In this document: piece after piece, positions 1 through 5,900 of the stretch | Numbering within the stretch: position 1 is the stretch's first letter | Layout: every line of letters begins with the position of its first letter | NCBI GenBank assembly: GCA_964397085.1 | Contig: CAYNHH010000022.1 | Coordinates: 1 to 13,308 of the forward strand | Direction of reading: 5' to 3' | Length of the DNA: 13,308 nt | Source of the DNA: CAILAD01 sp964397085 | GTDB taxonomy: Bacteria > Patescibacteriota > Saccharimonadia > CAILAD01 > BJGX01 | Position numbers and translations under genes: made by a program | Notes under the pieces: model-generated | The model's input: only the letters and a program-made list of their open reading frames with translations | Told to the model about the DNA's origin: nothing | Databases searched by the model: none

Positions 1-258
1 GGTACTACAACTACTCCAACCACAACTCCTGATGCGAATAGTAGTACGGCCACGGCTTTTCCATTCACAGTAAATGTAGAAGGTAGCTATGCAGCTATCT
101 TAGACTTCTTGAAGAAAACTGAAAAATCAGCGCGCGTAATCAACTTTAACAGCATGAGCCTCAACGGAAATACAGGTAATATTACTACTAACTTAACCAT
201 GACAACGTATTACAAGCCAGATGCGAATATACAAAGCACTACGGTGCCATTAAAATAG
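1..258 (+). CDS. pilO: PilO-like pilus platform protein, C-terminal part (5' end outside window)
   Basis: The reading frame is open from base 1 to the TAG at 256-258 and gives the last 85 residues of a protein. After a Thr/Pro/Ser-rich stretch (residues 1-20 of the visible part) comes a segment with the PilO C-terminal pattern: FTVNVEGSYAAILDFLKKTE, then a run with ARVINF and a beta-rich end. In the family this is the ferredoxin-like periplasmic/extracellular domain of an inner-membrane protein that pairs with PilN in the type IV pilus alignment subcomplex. The visible part has no membrane segment; that would lie in the missing N-terminus. It lies 3 bases upstream of the 80-residue gene and leads the pilB-pilT-pilC run, where pilM-pilN-pilO is expected. 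Similarity is recognised by eye, so a generic PilO-like assignment is safer than strict orthology. Confidence 0.75.
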   Translation, partial: GTTTTPTTTPDANSSTATAFPFTVNVEGSYAAILDFLKKTEKSARVINFNSMSLNGNTGNITTNLTMTTYYKPDANIQSTTVPLK

Positions 259-261
259 CTT

Positions 262-504
262 ATGAAGAAAAAAGACATAATCACCATAGTAATATCAGTA
301 GTAGTGTTTATTGTAGCCTTAGCATTTATATATCGTTACTTTGTGCCACCAGCCAAAGATACGGGCATAAAAGTAACTGTGCCACATCCCGTAACACCCA
401 CTTTCAATCAAGATCAGCTTAAAACACTCAAGACTGATGTAACTGACTACAGCCAAGATCTGACACCCAAAGACAATGGCGGCAATAAGCCGATCATTCA
501 ATAG
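262..504 (+). CDS. Small single-pass membrane protein of the pilus operon, unknown function
   Basis: This 80-residue protein has a Lys-rich start (MKKKD), one hydrophobic segment at about residues 6-28, and a polar, Pro/Thr/Asp-rich tail of about 50 residues. That layout predicts an N-in, C-out membrane anchor. There is no prepilin cleavage motif (no Gly followed by Phe and Glu at +5) and no lipobox cysteine; the protein has no cysteine at all. The ATG lies 3 bases after the pilO stop, and its TAG (502-504) runs into the pilB start region, so it is almost certainly co-translated with the pilus motor genes. It occupies the slot that pilP holds in diderm pilus operons, but it lacks PilP's lipoprotein signal and size. 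I do not recognise a family. A platform accessory subunit is inference from position only. Confidence 0.7.
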   Translation: MKKKDIITIVISVVVFIVALAFIYRYFVPPAKDTGIKVTVPHPVTPTFNQDQLKTLKTDVTDYSQDLTPKDNGGNKPIIQ

Positions 505-508
505 GTGG
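503..508 (+). promoter_or_regulatory. Ribosome binding site that decides the pilB start
   Basis: AGGTGG lies 5 bases before the ATG at 514 and differs from the AGGAGG core by one base. The alternative GTG start at 505 lies inside this motif and has no Shine-Dalgarno sequence of its own, so the ATG at 514 is preferred. The motif overlaps the stop codon of the upstream small gene, which suggests translational coupling. Confidence 0.5.
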
Positions 509-513
509 GCTCA

Positions 514-2301
514 ATGCTTTCAGAAAAAACTGAGCGTTCAATAGAACAATTGATTGTGCAAAACGGCATAGTCGCGCCAGAAAAGCTCGAGGCAGTGAAG
601 CTTGAGGCTGCTAAGGCCAATAAGTCTCTTATTGAGCTGCTTGTTGAGAGAAAATTTATTAGCGATGAAAACGCTGCCAAGCTTATCGCCGCTGCTTCAA
701 ATACGGCTTACGTAGATCTATCAAAAGCCGGCATAAGTGACGAAATCTTGGCCTTGATACCCAAAGAAGATGCTTTAGCTAATGTGGCAGTAGCTTTTGG
801 CCTAGAAGATGGCAGGCTAAATGTTGCGATGGTAGACCCAGACAACCTTCAAGTAATTGATTTTCTCTCTCGAAAGACCGGGTACCCAATCAATGCCTAT
901 ATGGCTTCAAAAAGCCAAATAGAGAGCTGGATAAATCGTTATCAATCAAGCCTAGGTAGCGAGGTAGAAGAGGCGCTTGGTGAAAGTCAGGTTGATGTTA
1001 AAAAAGACGCTGCTAAGCTCGAGCATTTTGGTAAAGCCGACTCAAAGAAGCTTGAGACAATCGTACAAGATGCACCAATTACTCGTGCGCTCAACTCAAT
1101 ATTAGAGTACGCTATCAATTCTCATGCGTCAGATATTCATATTGAGCCACGTGAGACTGAGCTCAAAATACGCTTTAGAGTAGATGGAATTTTGCAAGAA
1201 GTGATGACTTTACCCAAGACAACTGAGCCCGCCTTAATATCTCGCATAAAAATTTTATCCAACTTGAAAATTGATGAGCACCGTGTGCCCCAAGACGGGC
1301 AAGCACAATACAGACTAGGCAATAAAGAAGTCGACTTGCGTATTGCGATTGCGCCTATTAGTTATGGTGAACAGGTGGTAATACGTCTTCTTGATAAGTC
1401 TGACGCTCTTCTTACTTTGGCTACTCTGGGCCTACGAGGCAGAAGCTATGAACTCATCAAGCGTGGTATGGAAAAACCTCATGGCATGATCTTGTCTACT
1501 GGCCCCACTGGCTCTGGTAAATCTACTACTCTGTATGCAGTGATTCAGGAGATAATGTCACCAAAAATAAATATTGTGACTCTTGAAGACCCAGTAGAGT
1601 ACAAGATGAATGGAGTCAATCAAATTCAAGTAAATACTGAGGTAGGCCTCACATTTGCATCAGGCTTACGATCTATTTTGCGTCAAGACCCTAACGTCAT
1701 AATGGTAGGTGAAATTCGTGATCACGAGACTGCAGACTTAGCCGTGCAATCGGCTTTGACGGGTCACTTAGTGCTTTCAACACTACACACTAATAATGCC
1801 GCCGGAGTACTACCGCGTATGCTTGATATGAAAATAGAACCGTACTTAATTGCGAGTACGATTAATACATGTGTGGGTCAACGACTGGTGCGTAAGGTGT
1901 GTGATAATTGTCGCAAAGGCTACCCAGCCAGTGCTGCTGCGGTGAAGATGATTAATACTATTGTGGGTAATGCTCTTCCTAAAGATCAAGCCCATGTCGT
2001 AGAGGTAGCCAAAGAGCTGGGCTATGATAGCTTGCCAATACACTCCCAAACCGCTTATACTTTATATAAGGGTGAAGGCTGTGAGCAATGCCAAGATGGT
2101 TATAAGGGCAGAACAGGCATCTACGAAGTGTTTGAAATGAATGGCGCAATAGAGAAGCTCTTACTTACACGAGCAACTACCAGCGCAATATCTGCTCAAG
2201 CACAGTCTGATGGAATGATTACAATGCAACAAGACGGTATACTAAAAGCTCTCAATGGCGTAACTACTCTAGAAGAAGTTGCTAGAGTAGCATCAGATTA
2301 A
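514..2301 (+). CDS. pilB: PilB, type IV pilus assembly (extension) ATPase
   Basis: This cytoplasmic hexameric ATPase of the GspE/PilB family powers pilin polymerisation at the PilC platform. From the ATG at 514 it has 595 residues, a normal full length. Residues 1 to about 145 form a MshEN/T2SSE N-terminal domain. The core has ASDIHIEP (about 205-212), the arginine-bearing IRFRVDG strand (219-225), Walker A GPTGSGKST (330-338), the Asp box LEDPVEY (357-363), Walker B with VGEIRD (catalytic Glu400) and the His box HLVLSTLHTN (418-427). A tetracysteine zinc motif (Cys463, 466, 523, 526) is present. This motif is typical of PilB/GspE and absent from PilT, so it settles which ATPase this is. A GTG nine bases upstream (505) would add three residues but lacks a ribosome binding site. 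pilT follows 17 bases downstream. Confidence 0.95.
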   Translation: MLSEKTERSIEQLIVQNGIVAPEKLEAVKLEAAKANKSLIELLVERKFISDENAAKLIAAASNTAYVDLSKAGISDEILALIPKEDALANVAVAFGLEDGRLNVAMVDPDNLQVIDFLSRKTGYPINAYMASKSQIESWINRYQSSLGSEVEEALGESQVDVKKDAAKLEHFGKADSKKLETIVQDAPITRALNSILEYAINSHASDIHIEPRETELKIRFRVDGILQEVMTLPKTTEPALISRIKILSNLKIDEHRVPQDGQAQYRLGNKEVDLRIAIAPISYGEQVVIRLLDKSDALLTLATLGLRGRSYELIKRGMEKPHGMILSTGPTGSGKSTTLYAVIQEIMSPKINIVTLEDPVEYKMNGVNQIQVNTEVGLTFASGLRSILRQDPNVIMVGEIRDHETADLAVQSALTGHLVLSTLHTNNAAGVLPRMLDMKIEPYLIASTINTCVGQRLVRKVCDNCRKGYPASAAAVKMINTIVGNALPKDQAHVVEVAKELGYDSLPIHSQTAYTLYKGEGCEQCQDGYKGRTGIYEVFEMNGAIEKLLLTRATTSAISAQAQSDGMITMQQDGILKALNGVTTLEEVARVASD

Positions 2302-2318
2302 TAAGTAAGAGGAGACGT

Positions 2319-3389
2319 ATGGAAAGCACAGTTCCCAAAATTGAGAAATATCTAGAAGAAGTAATTCGCAGGAATTCTTCTGATTTACATATTCAGGTAG
2401 GTCTACCGGCTATGTTGCGTATAGATGGCAAGCTTACCAAAGTAGAAGACGGAATAGTACTAAGCGAAAAAGATGTCGAGAATCTGATATTTGCAGTCAT
2501 AGACGAGCCGCAAAAAGAGATACTAAATGTTAAAAAAGAATTAGACTTTTCATTTGCCTTTGGTGACTTGGCACGGTTTCGTGTAAATGCTTTTCATGAA
2601 AAGGGTAATTTGGCCGCGGCTTTACGGCTTATTCCTACTAAAATTCGTACTGTTGAAGAGCTAGGCTTACCCAAGATAGTCTCTGACTTTAGTAAGTACC
2701 CTAGAGGGCTCATTCTTACTACTGGCCCAACTGGCTCTGGTAAATCTACTACTCAGGCTGCCATGATCGATCTGATTAATACCAATAGCAGTCAGCATAT
2801 CATTACTGTAGAAGACCCTATTGAATACCAACATCATCATAAGAACTCAATTATTGTACAAAGAGAAGTGCACTTTGATACAGTCAGCTTTGGCTCGGCT
2901 TTGCGCTCGGCACTGCGTGAAGACCCAGATGTAGTACTTATAGGTGAGATGCGTGACCTCGAGACGATTGCCACTGCTATTACTGTGGCTGAGACTGGTC
3001 ACCTTGTACTAGCAACACTACACACCAATAGTGCTGCGCAGTCGATTGACCGTATGATAGATGTTTTCCCGCCACACCAACAGCAGCAAATACGAATACA
3101 GCTCGCAGGTGTATTGCAGGGCATTATTAGTCAGCGTCTCATACCCATGGTAGGTGGCGGACGAATAGCTGCAGCCGAGATAATGGTGGTAACGCCAGCG
3201 GTGCGTAATATTATTCGCGAGGCGAAGACTCACCAGCTAGATGCAGTTATTCAGACCGGTGCAGAGCAGGGAATGCAGTCTATGGATAGGGTACTTGTGA
3301 ACTTGATACATGAGGGCAAGATTAGTTATGAAGAGGCTCACAACTATGCAGTAGACTTGCAAGAATTTGAAAGGCTAATGAGAAAATAA
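2319..3389 (+). CDS. pilT: PilT, type IV pilus retraction ATPase
   Basis: This cytoplasmic hexameric ATPase depolymerises the pilus and so drives twitching, DNA uptake or surface pulling. Its 356 residues match the usual PilT length. The motifs are SSDLHIQVG near the N-terminus (20-28), Walker A GPTGSGKST (136-144), Asp box VEDPIEY (164-170), Walker B IGEMRD (Glu210) and His box HLVLATLHTN (228-237). AVRNIIRE (294-301) corresponds to the AIRNLIRE motif that is diagnostic for PilT and needed for retraction. There is no zinc tetracysteine, unlike the neighbouring PilB. The start is well supported by a strong Shine-Dalgarno sequence, AAGAGGAG at 2307-2314, four bases before the ATG. It lies between pilB and pilC in the same run, so extension and retraction motors should be made together. 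Confidence 0.95.
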   Translation: MESTVPKIEKYLEEVIRRNSSDLHIQVGLPAMLRIDGKLTKVEDGIVLSEKDVENLIFAVIDEPQKEILNVKKELDFSFAFGDLARFRVNAFHEKGNLAAALRLIPTKIRTVEELGLPKIVSDFSKYPRGLILTTGPTGSGKSTTQAAMIDLINTNSSQHIITVEDPIEYQHHHKNSIIVQREVHFDTVSFGSALRSALREDPDVVLIGEMRDLETIATAITVAETGHLVLATLHTNSAAQSIDRMIDVFPPHQQQQIRIQLAGVLQGIISQRLIPMVGGGRIAAAEIMVVTPAVRNIIREAKTHQLDAVIQTGAEQGMQSMDRVLVNLIHEGKISYEEAHNYAVDLQEFERLMRK

Positions 3390-3405
3390 TGGGTTATTTT
3401 AGATA

Positions 3406-4659
3406 ATGATTGAATTTGCGTATACCGCCAAAGACAAAGCTACCGATAAGGTAGTAAAGGGTAAAATTTCAGCTGATAGTCAGATGGCTGCGGCCAATAT
3501 TTTGAATGAAAAGCAAATGTTTCCTATCAAGATTGTGCCGGCGAGCTCACAAAACTTACTTGGTGATGTGGCATTTCTGAATAAAGTAAGTGGTAAGAAT
3601 AGGGTAATATTTACCCGCCAGCTTGCCACGCTCGTAAAGGCTGGCTTGCCAATTACCCAGGCGCTAAGTACTGCTATAGAGCAGGTGAGCGATAAGAACT
3701 TCAAGGGTAAGCTCGAGAAAGTTGCAGCCTCTGTAGAGGGTGGTCAGACATTGGCAGACTCATTTGCTCAGTACCCAGATACCTTTAATACAGTCTATAT
3801 TAGCTTGGTACACGCTGGTGAAGAGTCTGGTACGCTTGACGATTCACTTGAGCGATTGGCTGATCAGCAAGAAAAAGAACAGCAGATTATTAGTAAAGTA
3901 CGCGGTGCTTTGATTTACCCCGCATTAGTACTTGTAGTAATAGTTGGTGTTATGGCCTTTATGCTTGCTTCTGTAATGCCACAGATAGCTGGACTGTATA
4001 AGGAACTCAATAAGCCCTTACCAATTGTTACGCAAATTACTTTGTCTATTTCTACATTTGCGACTACCTATTGGCCAATTACAATTCTCTTAATCTTGGC
4101 AATTGTATTTGGTATTAGAGCGTACTTCCGCACCCCAAATGGTCGTAAGGTTTGGGATAAAGCCAAGCTTAATATGCCAGTTTTTGGTACTCTGTTTCGT
4201 AAGGTCTATATGGCACGATTTACGCGTACTTTGGGCAGCTTAGTTGCTACAGGAGTACCACTTTTGGAGGCACTCAATATTAGTGCGCAATCAATGAATA
4301 ATGTCATACTTAAGCAAATTGTATTACAAGCTTCTGAAGAAGTGAAGACTGGCAAGTCACTGTCAAGCTCGCTGAGTAAGAACCCATACTTTCTCAAGCT
4401 GGTACCCCAGATGATAAAGGTAGGTGAGGAGTCTGGTACTCTTGGTGCAATGCTTGATAAGGTTGCCAGCTTCTATGAAGATGAGGTTGATCAAGCAGTG
4501 AAGAATATGAGTACTATTATCGAGCCGGTACTAATGGTGGTATTAGGAGTGATGGTAGGTTTTATTATTATTGCCATATTGTATCCGGTGTATAGTCTGG
4601 TTGGGGGTGGGGTTGACCTTAATACTAGTGGTAATTCAAACAGCACCCAAGTTAAGTAA
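3406..4659 (+). CDS. pilC: PilC, type IV pilus inner-membrane platform protein
   Basis: PilC is the polytopic membrane platform on which PilB and PilT act. The 417-residue protein has two T2SSF domains, seen as an internal duplication: FTRQLATLVKAGLPITQAL (69-87) recurs as FTRTLGSLVATGVPLLEAL (272-290), and GEESGTLDDSL (138-148) recurs as GEESGTLGAML (340-350). Three hydrophobic segments are visible, at about 169-191, 222-240 and 372-396, as is usual for PilC/GspF. The N-terminal FAYTAKDK region matches the family start. The ATG lies 16 bases after the pilT stop and lacks a good Shine-Dalgarno sequence, so it may depend on coupling. It is the last gene of the motor block; the pilin promoter begins 10 bases after its stop. 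Confidence 0.94.
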   Translation: MIEFAYTAKDKATDKVVKGKISADSQMAAANILNEKQMFPIKIVPASSQNLLGDVAFLNKVSGKNRVIFTRQLATLVKAGLPITQALSTAIEQVSDKNFKGKLEKVAASVEGGQTLADSFAQYPDTFNTVYISLVHAGEESGTLDDSLERLADQQEKEQQIISKVRGALIYPALVLVVIVGVMAFMLASVMPQIAGLYKELNKPLPIVTQITLSISTFATTYWPITILLILAIVFGIRAYFRTPNGRKVWDKAKLNMPVFGTLFRKVYMARFTRTLGSLVATGVPLLEALNISAQSMNNVILKQIVLQASEEVKTGKSLSSSLSKNPYFLKLVPQMIKVGEESGTLGAMLDKVASFYEDEVDQAVKNMSTIIEPVLMVVLGVMVGFIIIAILYPVYSLVGGGVDLNTSGNSNSTQVK

Positions 4660-4668
4660 CGAAAAATA

Positions 4669-4698
4669 TTGACAGCAATACCGCTTATGCTTCACAAT
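4669..4698 (+). promoter_or_regulatory. Promoter of pilA copy 1
   Basis: A perfect TTGACA -35 box (4669-4674) is followed after 18 bases by CACAAT (4693-4698), a 4/6 match to TATAAT. Transcription would start near 4705 and leave a leader of about 39 bases. This is the only exact consensus -35 box I found in the window, which fits the need for large amounts of major pilin. The start site is predicted. Confidence 0.55.
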
Positions 4699-4743
4699 GA
4701 TAAGTAAGATAACTTAGCAATAATTTAACGGAGAAATTGTCAA

Positions 4744-5178
4744 ATGAAACTAACCCCCAAAAAACAATCTGGTTTTACTCTGATTGAAATCGTCATTGTA
4801 CTAGCAATCGCAGCACTTATTATGGTAATCGTATTTGTAGCTGTTCAAGGTGCTCAGAGAGCTCGACGAGATACTGCACTGAGAGACAAAGCAGCCCAGG
4901 TAGTTGCAGGTCTTATATCTTGTGCGTCTAATAATAGCGGTCAAGTACCGGGTACTACTGGTGCCTGTGATACGTACATCACTGGTGCTGGTGGCACTGG
5001 CGCTTTAGGTGCTGCTGCTCCTACAGCTGCAGCTCCTGGACCAACCGGAGGTACGACTAACTGTCCTGCTACTCCTGTTGCCACGAACGTAACTAGTGGT
5101 TCAGCTACCGGATATGTTTCTTCATATTACTGGAATGAAGGATCAGGCAGTGTTGTTTGTATAAGTTCTAAATTCTAA
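4744..5178 (+). CDS. pilA: PilA major type IV pilin, copy 1
   Basis: This is a 144-residue prepilin. The class III leader MKLTPKKQSG is cut by PilD after Gly10, giving mature FTLIEI with Phe at +1 and Glu at +5. The hydrophobic helix that packs the fibre core runs to about residue 35 and is followed by an Arg/Ala-rich amphipathic stretch. The globular part has four cysteines (60, 75, 107, 139), with 107 and 139 placed like the C-terminal disulfide loop of pilins. A Gly/Ala/Pro/Thr-rich low-complexity segment lies at about 81-104. GGAG (4730-4733) sits 10 bases before the ATG. Its own promoter and terminator flank it, so it is monocistronic and separate from the motor genes. Position between pilC and pilD, and the separate strong promoter, support its being the major subunit, which remains an inference. 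Confidence 0.9.
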   Translation: MKLTPKKQSGFTLIEIVIVLAIAALIMVIVFVAVQGAQRARRDTALRDKAAQVVAGLISCASNNSGQVPGTTGACDTYITGAGGTGALGAAAPTAAAPGPTGGTTNCPATPVATNVTSGSATGYVSSYYWNEGSGSVVCISSKF

Positions 5179-5192
5179 ACTAAACTGTAGTT

Positions 5193-5227
5193 ATGAAAAA
5201 GACCTAACCAGCGTAGGTCTTTTTCAT
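5193..5227 (+). terminator. Intrinsic terminator of pilA copy 1
   Basis: A 14-bp perfect stem (5193-5206 with 5214-5227) encloses a 7-base loop (ACCAGCG). The descending arm contains a run of five T. The ascending arm has the matching A-run, so the hairpin could also work in the opposite direction. It lies 15 bases after the pilA stop. Confidence 0.85.
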
Positions 5228-5236
5228 TTGTGTAAA

Positions 5237-5306
5237 TTATAAATGATAATTTTATACATGCTTAAAACATATTATGAAAGATAGTTTATAGGTTCTTTAC
5301 TAACTC
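5237..5306. other. 70-bp AT-rich spacer between the two pilA units
   Basis: This is the only non-repeated sequence between the two copies. It is very AT-rich, has no open frame of note and does not resemble the sequence upstream of copy 1 or downstream of copy 2. I see no target-site duplication, transposon end or convincing hairpin in it. It matters because a simple tandem duplication would not leave a unique spacer of this kind. Confidence 0.8.
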
Positions 5307-5336
5307 TTGACAGCAATACCGCTTATGCTTCACAAT
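5307..5336 (+). promoter_or_regulatory. Promoter of pilA copy 2
   Basis: It is identical to the copy 1 promoter: TTGACA at 5307-5312, 18-base spacer, CACAAT at 5331-5336. The -35 box is the very first element shared by the two copies, and the flanking base at 5306 already differs. Confidence 0.55.
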
Positions 5337-5381
5337 GATAAGTAAGATAACTTAGCAATAATTTAACGGAGAAATTGTCAA

Positions 5382-5816
5382 ATGAAACTAACCCCCAAAA
5401 AACAATCTGGTTTTACTCTGATTGAAATCGTCATTGTACTAGCAATCGCAGCACTTATTATGGTAATCGTATTTGTAGCTGTTCAAGGTGCTCAGAGAGC
5501 TCGACGAGATACTGCACTGAGAGACAAAGCAGCCCAGGTAGTTGCAGGTCTTATATCTTGTGCGTCTAATAATAGCGGTCAAGTACCGGGTACTACTGGT
5601 GCCTGTGATACGTACATCACTGGTGCTGGTGGCACTGGCGCTTTAGGTGCTGCTGCTCCTACAGCTGCAGCTCCTGGACCAACCGGAGGTACGACTAACT
5701 GTCCTGCTACTCCTGTTGCCACGAACGTAACTAGTGGTTCAGCTACCGGATATGTTTCTTCATATTACTGGAATGAAGGATCAGGCAGTGTTGTTTGTAT
5801 AAGTTCTAAATTCTAA
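5382..5816 (+). CDS. pilA: PilA major type IV pilin, copy 2 (identical to copy 1)
   Basis: This 144-residue prepilin is identical in protein and DNA to the gene at 4744-5178: leader cut after Gly10, Phe at +1, Glu at +5, four cysteines, Gly/Ala/Pro-rich segment at 81-104. GGAG at 5368-5371 lies 10 bases before the ATG. It has its own copy of promoter and terminator and should be expressed to the same level, so the pair doubles pilin gene dosage rather than supplying a different subunit. Recombination between the copies would remove 638 bp and leave one intact gene. pilD follows 84 bases after the stop. Confidence 0.9.
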   Translation: MKLTPKKQSGFTLIEIVIVLAIAALIMVIVFVAVQGAQRARRDTALRDKAAQVVAGLISCASNNSGQVPGTTGACDTYITGAGGTGALGAAAPTAAAPGPTGGTTNCPATPVATNVTSGSATGYVSSYYWNEGSGSVVCISSKF

Positions 5817-5830
5817 ACTAAACTGTAGTT

Positions 5831-5865
5831 ATGAAAAAGACCTAACCAGCGTAGGTCTTTTTCAT
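5831..5865 (+). terminator. Intrinsic terminator of pilA copy 2
   Basis: This is the same 14-bp stem and 7-base loop as in copy 1 (5831-5844 with 5852-5865). It separates the pilin unit from pilD, whose predicted -35 box begins at the next base (5866). Confidence 0.85.
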
Positions 5866-5894
5866 TTGTGTAAAAATCATTCATCAGAGATAAT
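5866..5894 (+). promoter_or_regulatory. Possible promoter of pilD, leaderless
   Basis: GATAAT (5889-5894, 5/6 match to TATAAT) lies 6 bases before the pilD ATG. A weak TTGTGT (5866-5871) sits 17 bases upstream of it. A start about 7 bases after the -10 box would fall on the A of the ATG. It would allow pilD expression despite the terminator just upstream. The -35 match is only 3/6. Confidence 0.4.
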
Positions 5895-5900
5895 AAGATA

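Larger units (their letters stand above)
4669..5236 (+). repeat. Direct repeat copy 1: complete pilA transcription unit (568 bp)
   Basis: Bases 4669-5236 are identical, base for base by eye, to 5307-5874 (offset 638). The block starts exactly at the TTGACA -35 box and ends 9 bases after the terminator stem, so each copy holds promoter, ribosome binding site, pilin gene and terminator. The bases just outside differ: A at 4668 against C at 5306, and T at 5237 against A at 5875. Confidence 0.95.
5307..5874 (+). repeat. Direct repeat copy 2: complete pilA transcription unit (568 bp)
   Basis: This is the second perfect copy of 4669-5236, including third codon positions, untranslated leader and terminator. 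Such complete identity means a recent duplication, ongoing gene conversion, or an assembly duplication. Confidence 0.95.

Noticed and set aside
514..960. Cyclic di-GMP binding by the PilB N-terminal domain
   Set aside because: The domain is MshEN-like in layout but the usual RLGxxL-type ligand motif is not clear, so I do not claim binding.
4701..4716. Leader hairpin or riboswitch before pilA
   Set aside because: The only stem is 5 bp of mostly A-T pairs and would be partly upstream of the predicted transcription start.
4750..4769. C5-A6 tract just after the pilA start as a phase-variation switch
   Set aside because: The tract is short and mixed, it is identical in both copies, and the same Lys-Pro-Lys-rich leader is needed for processing; there is no evidence of slippage.
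5237..5306. Hairpin or regulatory RNA in the spacer between pilA copies
   Set aside because: Only a 6-bp all-AT stem can be drawn, which is expected by chance in such AT-rich sequence.
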